Position numbers and translations under genes: made by a program
DNA from: an uncultured Cyclobacteriaceae bacterium
GTDB taxonomy: Bacteria; Bacteroidota; Bacteroidia; Cytophagales; Cyclobacteriaceae
DNA length: 42,301 nt
Direction: 5' to 3'
Assembly (NCBI GenBank): GCA_947492745.1
Contig: CANLOE010000063.1
Coordinates: 1 to 42,301 of the forward strand
Shown here: positions 19,230 through 29,579 of the stretch, piece after piece
Layout: each line of letters starts with the position of its first letter
Position numbering within the stretch: the stretch's first letter is position 1
The notes under the pieces: generated by a model
Database searches by the model: none
Told to the model about the DNA's origin: nothing
The model's input: the letters and a program-made list of their open reading frames with translations, nothing else

Positions 19230-19400
19230 ACTGGCCCGAAATCCCTATGGGTTTCGTCCTGCTTAATTTTATCAATAGGACCGAGCGTAAAGAAAGGGTT
19301 CGGGGAACCCTTTCTGCGCAGGGGCCGGTCTGCCGCGCAAAGGTAAGCGCCTGGCCGGCTTGAGGCGAAAACGGATTTCAGGGCGGATAGAGAACATATT
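19230..19400. ncRNA. Candidate structured RNA (hairpin cluster)
   Basis: Four hairpins follow each other closely: CGAAAtCCC/GGGTTTCG (19237-19256), a perfect 11-bp AGAAAGGGTTC-GGG-GAACCCTTTCT (19291-19315) enclosed by GACCG/CGGTC arms, GCGC-aaggtaa-type hairpin near 19332-19348, and CTGGCCGG soon after. GC content is higher than the flanks. No family was recognised and the direction of transcription is unknown. Confidence 0.35.
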
Positions 19401-19633
19401 GAAACCGATTAGAACGATGAAAACGCACCACATCCAAAATGCTTTCCTCAAAACGGGGTTATAGGTTGACCGACTGTTAGAATCTTTGGCATAGCTATGT
19501 ATATAAGTCTGTTCATCTATTTTGAAACTTGTTTTTTTACATCATCAATACTTATTTTCAGGGCATGGTATGATTTTGCATTTGTACGGGATAGTTCACC
19601 CGAGGACAGACGTTCATTTTTCTTTATAGGTTC

Positions 19634-19802
19634 AACCCAAAATGTCCATTAGAAAATCTATTCCGGACTTAACCGGCTTCAAATCAGTAAATGAATGCGT
19701 TTTTTGAATTCACCGTAGCGATGCTACGCTGAATCCAAGAAAACGCCCTGATGTATTGACATTTAAGTCCTCATAACGAAGTTCCAACGAACATTCTGGG
19801 TT
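19634..19802. repeat. 169-bp MITE-like element, copy 2
   Basis: The same length and organisation as 4735-4903: AACCCAAAATGT at the left, ACATTCTGGGTT at the right (one mismatch) and hairpin CGTAGC-GAT-GCTACG at 19714-19728. Differences between copies are concentrated around the hairpin loop and the right half. Confidence 0.75.
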
Positions 19803-20403
19803 AAAAACTCGTCGGTTATCGGTACCGTTAAGCTGTCAGTTATAGGGCTAGGCATCAACGGATTCACTCTCTTATCACAAAATCATCCCCAAAGACAATC
19901 GACCTTGAACAAAAGACATCGGCAGAAAAATACCATTCCACCCCAGAGAAAAACCAGATGGCCCATCCAACGATGGAATTGGCAGTAAACAGTCCGATGG
20001 GATAATTTGACGCCTCCGCTGAGTGCCCCATTTTATTTTCTCTAAAGCATGTTCATTCAAATTTGTACAAGGGATAGCCTGCGACTTGGTTGTTTATAAA
20101 ATGGTGTTCATTAACAAAAACGTAAAAATAAAATTTTAGGTACAAAAAATATAATAAAAATTTACTATTAGAAGGCCATACAGGACAGTACTCCGACATA
20201 TTAGAGGAGAAACCGGAGATGATGGTATAGCCACAAGTCCTTAGGGACTTCCTTTTGCTCTAAATAGCTCATGGTCGCCCGTCCGGACCGAAACACTGTC
20301 GATACGATAACAATAGGTTCTCCCCATAGGAGACCATCGCTGGAGAGGTCCCCATACCCCATCCATCGCAGAGCGGGCTACTGTGGACAGCTCACTGGCC
20401 TGA

Positions 20404-20707
20404 ATCCGGATCATGCATTGGAAAATCTACTGCGGATCTAAATACCTGCAAACCGGTCGTTGCACTACGTCTTTTGAATTCACTATAGCGGTGCTATGCC
20501 TGATCCAATAAAACTCCCTGATGTATTGACATTTATACTCAACAAAAAATGAAATGGGAAATTTGAAGTTCCGTAGGTCTTGGACAAATCCTGCATTTGT
20601 TGATTGGTCATTAGGACCGTTCTGGACAGAACAGTGTTTTCTTGATCATTTCAGTAAGTCCCAAAACAATTTCATTTGGTTATGAAGTTCCAACGCATGA
20701 TCTGGGC
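20404..20707. repeat. 304-bp inverted-repeat element
   Basis: The left end 'ccggatcatgcattggaa' and right end 'ttccaacgcatgatctggg' are near-inverse. The core hairpin TATAGC-GGT-GCTATG at 20484-20498 keeps pairing with a T-G wobble. An additional block (about 20528-20580) matches a module at about 9900-9950. Confidence 0.6.
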
Positions 20708-20977
20708 CGAACAAGCCAGACAGCTTTACGTTTTTATAAAAAAAATAGTATAAAATGCTTATATACAGATACATAAGTAGAAGAGTATTATTTTGACCTG
20801 AGTGGAAAAATATTGCACACAATCAAGAAAATCATTTTTTTTCATAAAAAAAGCACATACATTTTTGCTTCGGACTTTCCTCTCTCTTTCTTTTGCGGCT
20901 GTTTATGTGAAAACGGTGCGGCCAAATACAGCACGGACACCATCATCCGATATCTCTATAAAAATCAATACCAGCCA

Positions 20978-23900
20978 ATGCGACAGTTCCCTTACCGGTA
21001 CTTCCCTTTCATGAGGAAAGGGGTGATACCCATGGTCATATTCACGGCCTCACTGTTATTACTTTCTCCACTGAAGGCCCAAGAGCGCCAGTTCCTGCCC
21101 ACTATTCCGCCCGAACCGACCGCAGCGGCACTCGGGAAGTACGGGGAGACCCCCGTCAACCTGAGTACGGGCATGCCCCAGATCTCCATTCCCATCTATA
21201 CCCTGCGCGGGCACCGGCTCAGTCTCCCCATCAGTCTCTCCTATTACTCTGGGGGCCACCGTGTTTCCGAGTCCGCTTCTTGGGTGGGACTGGGCTGGAG
21301 CCTGAACGCCGGGGGCGTCATCAACCGGCAGGTCAACGGCCTACCCGATATCGTCGATAATGTAGGCTATTTTGCCCGGGGCCGGGCCGGGAACGCCCTC
21401 GTTCCCCCACGCTACGATGACCCCGCTCATTTCGACAAAAAGGCACTGATCAAAAAATACGCCGAAGGCATCTATGATGCCGAACCCGATGTGTTCACCT
21501 TCAATTTTGCGGGCCATACGGGGAAGTTCATTCTGGATGCCGACAAGCAGGTAAAGAGCATCATCCCCCACATGGCCCTCAAGATCGACTATACCGAAAG
21601 CGCCATCACACCGGGCCGGAACGATTTCGACACCTTCACCATTACCACGGAGGAAGGTACCCGTTATACCTTCTCGGAGACCATCACTACGAGTACCAAG
21701 TCCGAGTGCGGGGGCAGTAGCCGCAGGTCCCATCCCCTGTACCGCTACCACTCCAGCTGGTACCTGACCTCCATCACCGATGCCAGTGGGACCGATACCA
21801 TTACACTGCGCTACAGCGCAGCCTACACCCTCAAGACCAAGGGCCATTATAACGAATCGGAGAGTGCCTACCTGCTCGGACAGTCCTACAATCGGTACAG
21901 CGAGAGTTTCTGCGATGCCTCAGTGGCCTATACCACCGTCCGGCTTGAGTCCATACACTCCTCCAAGGACGAAGTACGCTTCTCCGCGACAACAGTCCGA
22001 AAGGACCTGCCCCATGAGGGCAGTACCCCTGATAGGGCACTGGATGCCATCCTTATCAATCCCGGCAGCACCTCGGCCCATAGGAAGTGGAACTTTCGCT
22101 ACAGCTACTTCGGCACTGGCACGGGCGTGAATGTCCGTTTGCGGCTGGATGAGATACAGGAGAGCGGCGAGGCACTGTCCATACCACCCTATACCTTCGA
22201 CTATGACGATAGCACAGTACCCCCCATCGACTCCAGAGAGAAGGACTTCTGGGGCTATTACAATGCCAATGGCGCCCATACCCTATTGCAGAGAATACTC
22301 CTCTATACCGCTACGCCCCTGGACCCTGATGGCAGGAAGATACTGAAGACCGCTGAGGGTGCCGACCGCCGGCCGAACTATACCGCCGCCCGTTTTGCCC
22401 TGCTGAAGCGCATCGGCTATCCTACGGGAGGGTACAGCACCTATGCCTTCGAACCGAACGACTTTGACCCCCGCAGCGCCTATATCCCACGCGAAGATAG
22501 AGCGTTCGTATGGGACTATGACCGTACCTATTGGGAATACACCGGAGAAGATACCCACCATACCCTTGACAATATCGTCGGTTCCGATGAAGGGATAAAG
22601 ACCTGGACCTTCACCCTGAAAACGGACCAGAACATACGCATCACCAGCACGATCAACGGTCCCTTCTTTTCGGATAACAACCATAGCAACGGTCGGAAGC
22701 TGGCCGTCGGACTCTACGAACGCGTGGACGGAGGTAGAAGGTCCTATTTCCAACGGGACAATATCGGCCAAGAAGCCTGTAACAATAGCGATGGCTGTAG
22801 CTGTACGGGCTCCCGCACAAGCCGCCGCTATTACTGTGAGCGTAGTATCCGGCTGACCCGAGGTACCTACTATCTGTTGGCCCAGGCCAATGTCCCCGCC
22901 CCCTGTGATCCCAGTGACTTCGGCTGCAATCCCAGTGCCAACGACTACTTCGGCAGTAGCTCCATCACGGTCCACTATAACCGCTCCGACGAACCCGACA
23001 CGGGCCGACGCCCAGAGCGATGGATCGGTGGTTTCCGCATCCGTAAAATCGCCGACTATGCCCATACCGATGACCCCAGGCCCCGCATCCGGACATTTCA
23101 TTATAAAAAAGATCTCGACTCCAGGGTATCCAGTGGTATCCGACGGCAACTGCCTTCCCTTTCTCATGTAAGCTACCTTCCCCCCGAAGGACAGGCCTCC
23201 AACCCGCTACTGACCCGCACGAGCGAGATCAGGAGCGGGAGGCTCTCGGGAGGCCCCTATTATACCAAGGTCATCGTCACCGAGGGCAGTGGTTCAAAAA
23301 ACGGATGGACCGTGCACACCTTTCTCGACCCCGGACCACTCGACCGGGAGAACACCTCTCCCGACTACTACCCCTTCCCCCGCGCAGAGGACCGGTCCGC
23401 CATGCTGGGAAAAGCCGATGAGGTCAAGGTCTACGATGCCGAAGGAAGGCTGCTGCAAAGTACCGCCTACCGCTACCGCTACGATAACTACGAAGGCCCG
23501 CCCGCACATAAATTTGCCTTTATCGGGTGGGGCCGACGGGGACAGCTGAGCGACTACCGCAAGGTACCCATTGCCACAGGCTCCTCACTGGTACGGCCGA
23601 GCGCGATGATAGAGTGCAGCTATGGCACGACCGATGATGATATCAAAACCTGTAGGACCACCACCTACCATTATGACAACGACGAACACCTACAGCGAAC
23701 ACGGACCATGGAGCAACTGGAAAGCCCCGATAGGAAAAAGGTCACCCGTACCTACTATCCCGGGGACCGCCCCGGTGCCCAGGGCGACCCCCTCCTACAG
23801 GCCCGCCATGTACTGAACCTACCGCTGGAGCAGGTCACCTGGTTTGAGGAAAAAGGTCAAAAGTACCTCTACAGTGCAGAGAAGACCGAATACAATGGGG

Positions 23901-24454
23901 ATATCTTCGTTGATGCCCGCAAGAGCATCCTCCGCAACGGGCGGCATGTCTATAAAGGAGACCATCCCGAGGAACTGCTGCCCCTGTACCGGGAGGAAGA
24001 AAACTACCTGTACCAGGATGAGCAGGGCAGGCCCGGAGAAGTAGAGCGCAAGTACGGTAACCGAACCGCCTATATCTGGTCCCATGCACAGGGACTACCT
24101 ACCCTTATCGCCGAGCAGGCCCACCGTGAGGAACTTGAAACCGTACTGGGGAGTACCCTCATCGAAAAACTGCAGGGAACAACGGCAGGGGCCAAGGACC
24201 TCAGGACGGCCATCGCCCTGTTGAATACCGAAAAGCCCCATATTCGGGCCGAGGGCAGTCTCTACAATGACAATGGGCAGCCCACCGTCATCGTGGATGC
24301 CAATGGCCGGGTACGCTACTTTCACTACGATTGCCTGCACCGCCCCATACGCATTAGCGATGAAAAAGGACACATACTCAAGGCCTATTCGTATGGCTAT
24401 GAGCACCGTGAAACCCCCTCATCCCCCTGTAGTGAGCTCGAAATCGACTACTGA
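20978..24454 (+). CDS. Secreted Rhs/SpvB-like protein, upstream partner
   Basis: From ATG 20978 the protein is 1158 aa. The frame is open to an earlier in-frame codon at 20813, but the added 55 residues look unnatural; ATG 21011 or 21032 are also possible. A Sec signal precedes a cut after LLLLSPLKAQ. Mature residues begin with a segment ending VSESASWVGLGWSLNAGGVI, a signature of Bacteroidota Rhs/SpvB-type N-termini related to the B component of Tc toxins. In the middle is a beta-rich insertion with Cys-rich loops (ACNNSDGCSCTG; CDPSDFGC). The C-terminus has YD-like repeats (VRYFHYDCLHRPIRISDEKG). It has no Rhs core motif and no toxin domain. It is followed after 71 bp by the main Rhs gene, so the two are likely one operon and may form a joint shell. 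The gene is GC-rich like the core of its partner. Confidence 0.85.
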   Translation: MRQFPYRYFPFMRKGVIPMVIFTASLLLLSPLKAQERQFLPTIPPEPTAAALGKYGETPVNLSTGMPQISIPIYTLRGHRLSLPISLSYYSGGHRVSESASWVGLGWSLNAGGVINRQVNGLPDIVDNVGYFARGRAGNALVPPRYDDPAHFDKKALIKKYAEGIYDAEPDVFTFNFAGHTGKFILDADKQVKSIIPHMALKIDYTESAITPGRNDFDTFTITTEEGTRYTFSETITTSTKSECGGSSRRSHPLYRYHSSWYLTSITDASGTDTITLRYSAAYTLKTKGHYNESESAYLLGQSYNRYSESFCDASVAYTTVRLESIHSSKDEVRFSATTVRKDLPHEGSTPDRALDAILINPGSTSAHRKWNFRYSYFGTGTGVNVRLRLDEIQESGEALSIPPYTFDYDDSTVPPIDSREKDFWGYYNANGAHTLLQRILLYTATPLDPDGRKILKTAEGADRRPNYTAARFALLKRIGYPTGGYSTYAFEPNDFDPRSAYIPREDRAFVWDYDRTYWEYTGEDTHHTLDNIVGSDEGIKTWTFTLKTDQNIRITSTINGPFFSDNNHSNGRKLAVGLYERVDGGRRSYFQRDNIGQEACNNSDGCSCTGSRTSRRYYCERSIRLTRGTYYLLAQANVPAPCDPSDFGCNPSANDYFGSSSITVHYNRSDEPDTGRRPERWIGGFRIRKIADYAHTDDPRPRIRTFHYKKDLDSRVSSGIRRQLPSLSHVSYLPPEGQASNPLLTRTSEIRSGRLSGGPYYTKVIVTEGSGSKNGWTVHTFLDPGPLDRENTSPDYYPFPRAEDRSAMLGKADEVKVYDAEGRLLQSTAYRYRYDNYEGPPAHKFAFIGWGRRGQLSDYRKVPIATGSSLVRPSAMIECSYGTTDDDIKTCRTTTYHYDNDEHLQRTRTMEQLESPDRKKVTRTYYPGDRPGAQGDPLLQARHVLNLPLEQVTWFEEKGQKYLYSAEKTEYNGDIFVDARKSILRNGRHVYKGDHPEELLPLYREEENYLYQDEQGRPGEVERKYGNRTAYIWSHAQGLPTLIAEQAHREELETVLGSTLIEKLQGTTAGAKDLRTAIALLNTEKPHIRAEGSLYNDNGQPTVIVDANGRVRYFHYDCLHRPIRISDEKGHILKAYSYGYEHRETPSSPCSELEIDY

Positions 24455-24525
24455 CGGTACCCAGAACCTATAGTAAAAGCCCGAACACTACATGAAATCC
24501 AAAGAAAATACAAGCATAGCGAACC

Positions 24526-27500
24526 ATGAATATAGAAAAATACGATAATCCACGGCCTATCGTCCTGCCCTACCTCCCGATGATACTCTGTACGGTGCTC
24601 CTCCTGCTGGCCCTACTGCCCACAAAGGCACAGGACCGTTTGGGCACGGACAGCCCGGCCCCCAACCATGTGCGGACCTACACGCCCCAGGTACCCCTTC
24701 GGAACATCTCCGAGGTCATCGACACCGGGTCCCCTGCCGATAAGGTCATGGTCGACACCGAGTACATCGGTGGTCTGGGCCGCGTACTGCAAAGGGTACA
24801 GCGACAGGCCTCCCCCGAAAAGCGCGACCTCGTACAAATGTATACCATCGATGGCCTGGGCCGTAGCCCAAAAGCGCTACTGCCCTATGAGGGACCAGCG
24901 GACAGGGGCGCCTACCGAAGGAACGCTGCTCAGGAACAGGCCGATTTTTATCTAAGAGCGGCCCATGTGGCCCATGACCGCTCCCCCTATGCCCTGCGGA
25001 CCTTTGAGGCCAGCCCCCTGAAGCGGGTGCGGGCACAGGGCGCTCCCGGAGAGGTATGGCAGCCCGAAAATGGCCATGCCCGTACCACTGCCCATGAAGT
25101 GGGCAGTGGGCCCTTGCCTATCCGCTACTGGTCCCTGGACGGAGAAGGACTGCCCCGATGGGACAGGACCCCTCAAGGCTCCTCCCTCTACAGGGACATC
25201 CTCACCGATGAGGAAGGCCGCCGCACCATCAGCTATACCGATATCCGGGGCCAACTGCTGCTACAGCGGGTCCAGGCCGCTGCGGCCGTGGATACGGTCA
25301 CCTACCGTTCGGGCGACTGGGCCGATACCTATTACCTCTATGACCTCGTGGGCAACCTGCGCTATGTATTCCCACCGCAAATGGTGGCCGAGATGGAGGA
25401 AAAAGACATGGAAGCACCCGATAGGGCCTTTTTGGACACTTGGGCCTTTCAGTACCGCTACGACGGTCGGGGGCGCATCACCCGACGGAAAGTCCCCGGA
25501 GCGGGCTGGGAATACCGCGTATACGATAGGCGGGACCGTCTCATCCTCTCCCAGGATGCCCATCTGAGGGCAGGGAAACTATGGAGGTTCATCAAGTACG
25601 ATAGTTTTGACCGGCCCGTACTGTCGGGGCTCTACCGCCATACCGTCCAAGTGGACCCCCAGGCCATCGTGGACTTTGATGGCGGGGTCTACAACCAGAT
25701 CCTCGCCAAGAGCGGGGCCACCCTGCATGGTTACAGCTACTCTGGCTTTCCCAGTGACCTCAGGCCAGAGGACTGCTATGAGATCAACTACTACGATGAC
25801 TATGATTTTCCCCATGCTGGAAGCTATCCCTTCCGCGCCGATGAACTGAATCCACGGCACGAACCCCGCGTGAAGGGCCGGCTCACGGGGAGCAAGGTCA
25901 GGGTACTCGGTGAGGAACGCTGGCTGGAGAGCGTCACCTATTATGATGAACGCTATCGGCCCATACAGGTACGGGAAAGCCACCACCTGGGCGGGCATAC
26001 CGCTGCCACGCGCTATGATTTCCAGGGACGTGTACTGGAGACCAAGGACCACTATACCCAAGGCCATGTGCCCGATTGGGAGAGCGGTACAGCGGTGACC
26101 TATCAAGGGAATACCGTCCTCAAAGCGGGGGCCATGGGCTGGGGTTCCCATACCCATAGCCGAAACCGCCTGGCCCCCGATGAAGAGGGCAGTCTGCGCT
26201 ATACCGTCACCGACCGGGACCGGGGCAGGAGGGTCATCGGGCTATCCACGGCCGTACTGGCCGGGGCAGACTCCCCCTTTCTCGACTATGGACTGCTCTT
26301 CACGGGACAGGGCGGCATACAGATATATACCCACGGAAATGCACGCACCGTACCGGGCATCGGCTATGTCCCCGGCGATGAGTTCCGCATTGTCAAGCGG
26401 CAGGGCCGCATCCACTACTACCGCAACAATGACCGCTTCCTCTCCGTGGCCTATGCGGGAGACCCCGTGCTCTATGCCGCAGTGAAGTTGCACAGTCCCG
26501 GCGTAGGCGTCTCGGGGCTGGAACTCAGCTTCGGACCGGGCGCGGAACGGACCCTGGCCACCGTGCGGAGCTATTTCGACCGCGACCATGCGGGACGGCC
26601 CCTGCGCACCTGGCACCGCGTGGACGAAGGCCCGAAGGTACTCCTCTCCGAGCAGCACTACAATGCCCTCGGCGAGCTCGTCGAAAAGAACCTGCACGGA
26701 GAAGGGGACGGCAGTTTCCGGCAGTCCATCGACTACCGCTACAACATCCGCGGCTGGACCACTTCCATCAATAGTGCGGAGCTGGACAGTACGCCCGACA
26801 ATCCCGATGTGGACGGCCCCAGGGACCTTTTCGGTATGGAGCTGTACTATGAGCGCCCCCCCGCGGACCTGGCGGGCCGTCCCCAATACGGTGGCAATAT
26901 CGCCGCGCAGGTCTGGGGCAAGGCCCTGGGGGGTGCCCAGGGTGGACAGAAGGCCCACAGTTATCGCTACGATGCGCTCGACCGTCTGCAAACGGCACGG
27001 CATTTCGTCCACGGGACGGACTGGTCGGCCACTGCTGCCCACGGCCTATCGGAGCTGAGCTATGACCTCAACGGGAACATACGCTCGCTCCACCGCTCCG
27101 ATGCCAGTGGAGGCCCCATGGACCGGTTGCGTTACGACTACGGGGCGGGGGGCAACCGCCTACGGGCCGTCACCGACTCGGGGGATACCGCCAGGGGCTT
27201 CCGCGACGGTACCCATAGCGGCCCCGACTACCGCTACGACGGCGGCGGCAACCTCATCTCGGACGCGAACAAAGAAATCGACACCATCCGCTACAATTAC
27301 CTCAACCTGCCCGAGCGCATCGTCAGGGCCGATGGCAGCCACATCACCTATACCTATGATGCCATGGGCAACAAGCTCGGCAGCAAGACCGTGGAGATAG
27401 GGGACGTGGAGCGGCACCGCGCCGACTTCGGCCGTGGCCGTGACGGATGGTCCCCCTTCGGGGCAAGCGTGGAGACGGTAGCGGGGAGCGTACTGGGCGA

Positions 27501-29568
27501 GAGCGGTGTGCTCCGTGTGCGGGCAGCCCCCGGTCATTCGAACAGGTACCTCTACCGTTTCGATGAGGGGCTCTATGAACAGAGGGCCAGGATCACCACC
27601 CTTGTCTACATCCCCACGACCAATACGCACATCAACGGGGTACGGCTCTCCGTGGACGGGGCCGCCCATTCCACGGACCTCAGCGCGGCGGAGCGCTGGC
27701 AGGAACTGAGCTTCGAGCTCCCCGCCGACCACCACCGACAGGTACGCCTGCACCTGACCGAGGACGGGCTGCTCAGGAGCCATGCCACGGGTGCTGTGGA
27801 CGATGACCTCATCTACGTCAGGGACATCCGCATCGAGCTGCTCGATGTGCCCGTGGCCGAACGGCGCGATTACGTAGGGCCGCTCGTCCTTGAGGACGGG
27901 CGGCCCGCCCTGATCCGGCACGGAGAGGGCCGGCTCGTCGCCGGAAAGGCCCCCTCGGGAGAGTCCAAATGGACCTATCAGTACCACCTCCGCGACCACC
28001 TGGGCAATGTGCGCCTGACCTTCACCACCGCGCCCGATACCCTGGTGTACACCGCCACGATGGAAGATGCGCGGGCAGCACGCGAGGAGGCCCTTTTCGA
28101 GCACCTGCCCGAGACAAGGGTGAGCTTCCCCATGGCGGCCCACTCCCCCGACAGGGTGGCCGAGCTGCACATCGGCCGGCGCATCGGCCCCGCCAAGACC
28201 CTGCTGGTGGGTCCCGGAGACCGGCTCGATATCGGGGTCTGGGCCTACCACGAGGGCCATGGCGGCAATACCGCTACCCTTGCGCCGACCTCCATGACGG
28301 CCGCCATTGCCGCGGCCTTCGGCGGTATCAACGGGGGCACGGAGGTACAGCAGTTCGTCCACGATGCCCTGGCCGCCGTCCCCGGACTGGTCCTGGGCGG
28401 GAACAGTGCCCACCCCGAAGCGCCCGCCGCCTATCTGAACTACCTCCTCTTCGATGGGGACATGACCCTTCTTGATATGGGCCACCGCCCCGTGACAGGG
28501 GCAGGGCTGTTCGCCAGGGAAAGGCTCTTTTTCGACCCCATCGAGGTAAAAGAGAGCGGATTTGCCTATATTTATGTCTCCTACGAAGGGCTACAGGCCC
28601 GCGGTAGGGTGTTCTTTGACGACCTGGAGATTGTGCACCGCGAGGGTCCGGTAGTGCAGGCGGATGATTATTATCCCTTCGGTCTGACCTTTAACTCCTA
28701 TCAAAGGGCGAAATCGACTGAGAACAAGTTCCTTTATAACGGGAAGGAGAAGATCGAGGAACTGGACCTGGGGTGGTACGACTATGGGGCCAGGAACTAT
28801 GATGCCGCTCTGGGCAGGTTTTTCAATCAGGACAGATTCGCAGAGAAGTATTACCCACTTTCTCCATATCAATATACGGCCAACAATCCTATAAATTACA
28901 TTGATGTCAATGGGGATAGTATCTGGTTCTCCTTTCAGCGCAACAAACAGAACGAGATTACCGGAGTCACCATGAACGTTACGGGTAAAGTACTCAATGC
29001 TTCCAGTAGGGATGTGGATGTTGATGAAGCTATCAGTGACATATCGGATGGCATCTCAAGCTCGTTCAGTGGAACGGTAACGGTAAATGGAAAAGAAGCA
29101 TCTTTCAGTACGAATGTTCAATTGTCAGAGGCTACATCGATAGATCAGGTTGAAGCATCTGATCATCTAGTAGTATTGGCAAATGCAACGGGTCAAGAAG
29201 GTTCCGCTAGGGCATCTTCCAATCAGATTGGAGGAAAAGTAATACATGCAGATGCCAGTGACTTTCCAGAAAAAGGGGGTATATCAGGTTTTTTCGGAAT
29301 TTCTAATACAAGATCTGTTTTACATGAATTTGGACACTTATCAGGTTTAGAGCATAATGGAGGGTTTTTGAATCTTATGAAACAGGGTGCTCGCGGAAGT
29401 TATTTAAGCGATGAGCAACTTCAAAAAAGTTTAAACCGAAGAGGTTCACTGAACTTAGGGGCCAATGTAGTCACCGATTCTTTTACACGACGTAGAATCC
29501 CAAATCCCATACTGAGATACCGTGGAAGTGTCGGGCATATTAACCAAGTAGGCTTATCTATACGCTAA
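24526..29568 (+). CDS. Rhs polymorphic toxin with C-terminal zincin domain
   Basis: This protein of 1680 aa has a Sec signal (to LLPTKAQ, about residue 36), then a DUF6443-like N-terminus (VRTYTPQVPLRNISEV; GLGRVLQRVQRQASPEKRDLV). A long YD-repeat region follows (for example YRYDGRGRITRRK, YDALDRLQTARH, ITYTYDAMGNKLGSK). At about 960-1110 is a beta-sandwich-like insertion, then the core motif YHLRDHLGNVRLTF, a 200-residue spacer, DDYYPFG (1380-1386) and the core end NPINYIDVNGDS (1454-1465). From 1466 codons become AT-richer and a new domain starts; it contains HEFGHLSGLEH (1600-1610), the metzincin HExxHxxGxxH zinc site. So the tip is probably a metalloprotease toxin released from the Rhs shell. 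The transport route is not shown. The small gene 11 bp downstream should be its immunity factor. Confidence 0.9.
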   Translation: MNIEKYDNPRPIVLPYLPMILCTVLLLLALLPTKAQDRLGTDSPAPNHVRTYTPQVPLRNISEVIDTGSPADKVMVDTEYIGGLGRVLQRVQRQASPEKRDLVQMYTIDGLGRSPKALLPYEGPADRGAYRRNAAQEQADFYLRAAHVAHDRSPYALRTFEASPLKRVRAQGAPGEVWQPENGHARTTAHEVGSGPLPIRYWSLDGEGLPRWDRTPQGSSLYRDILTDEEGRRTISYTDIRGQLLLQRVQAAAAVDTVTYRSGDWADTYYLYDLVGNLRYVFPPQMVAEMEEKDMEAPDRAFLDTWAFQYRYDGRGRITRRKVPGAGWEYRVYDRRDRLILSQDAHLRAGKLWRFIKYDSFDRPVLSGLYRHTVQVDPQAIVDFDGGVYNQILAKSGATLHGYSYSGFPSDLRPEDCYEINYYDDYDFPHAGSYPFRADELNPRHEPRVKGRLTGSKVRVLGEERWLESVTYYDERYRPIQVRESHHLGGHTAATRYDFQGRVLETKDHYTQGHVPDWESGTAVTYQGNTVLKAGAMGWGSHTHSRNRLAPDEEGSLRYTVTDRDRGRRVIGLSTAVLAGADSPFLDYGLLFTGQGGIQIYTHGNARTVPGIGYVPGDEFRIVKRQGRIHYYRNNDRFLSVAYAGDPVLYAAVKLHSPGVGVSGLELSFGPGAERTLATVRSYFDRDHAGRPLRTWHRVDEGPKVLLSEQHYNALGELVEKNLHGEGDGSFRQSIDYRYNIRGWTTSINSAELDSTPDNPDVDGPRDLFGMELYYERPPADLAGRPQYGGNIAAQVWGKALGGAQGGQKAHSYRYDALDRLQTARHFVHGTDWSATAAHGLSELSYDLNGNIRSLHRSDASGGPMDRLRYDYGAGGNRLRAVTDSGDTARGFRDGTHSGPDYRYDGGGNLISDANKEIDTIRYNYLNLPERIVRADGSHITYTYDAMGNKLGSKTVEIGDVERHRADFGRGRDGWSPFGASVETVAGSVLGESGVLRVRAAPGHSNRYLYRFDEGLYEQRARITTLVYIPTTNTHINGVRLSVDGAAHSTDLSAAERWQELSFELPADHHRQVRLHLTEDGLLRSHATGAVDDDLIYVRDIRIELLDVPVAERRDYVGPLVLEDGRPALIRHGEGRLVAGKAPSGESKWTYQYHLRDHLGNVRLTFTTAPDTLVYTATMEDARAAREEALFEHLPETRVSFPMAAHSPDRVAELHIGRRIGPAKTLLVGPGDRLDIGVWAYHEGHGGNTATLAPTSMTAAIAAAFGGINGGTEVQQFVHDALAAVPGLVLGGNSAHPEAPAAYLNYLLFDGDMTLLDMGHRPVTGAGLFARERLFFDPIEVKESGFAYIYVSYEGLQARGRVFFDDLEIVHREGPVVQADDYYPFGLTFNSYQRAKSTENKFLYNGKEKIEELDLGWYDYGARNYDAALGRFFNQDRFAEKYYPLSPYQYTANNPINYIDVNGDSIWFSFQRNKQNEITGVTMNVTGKVLNASSRDVDVDEAISDISDGISSSFSGTVTVNGKEASFSTNVQLSEATSIDQVEASDHLVVLANATGQEGSARASSNQIGGKVIHADASDFPEKGGISGFFGISNTRSVLHEFGHLSGLEHNGGFLNLMKQGARGSYLSDEQLQKSLNRRGSLNLGANVVTDSFTRRRIPNPILRYRGSVGHINQVGLSIR

Positions 29569-29579
29569 GAGAAATAAAG

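Larger units (their letters stand above)
19044..20977. other. 1.9-kb gene-free stretch
   Basis: Contents in order: AT-rich leader of the peptide gene (19044-19130); a cluster of hairpins (about 19190-19400); the MITE-like element 19634-19802; unique low-complexity AT-rich sequence (about 20090-20190); a 304-bp inverted-repeat element (20404-20707); and the leader of the first Rhs gene. A frame on the minus strand at 19875-20060 looks random. Confidence 0.5.

Noticed and set aside
27160-28485. 441-codon open frame on the minus strand inside the main Rhs gene
   Set aside because: It is antisense to a GC-rich coding sequence whose codon bias keeps this frame free of stops. The protein has no domain and is very rich in G, A, V and P as expected of a shadow.
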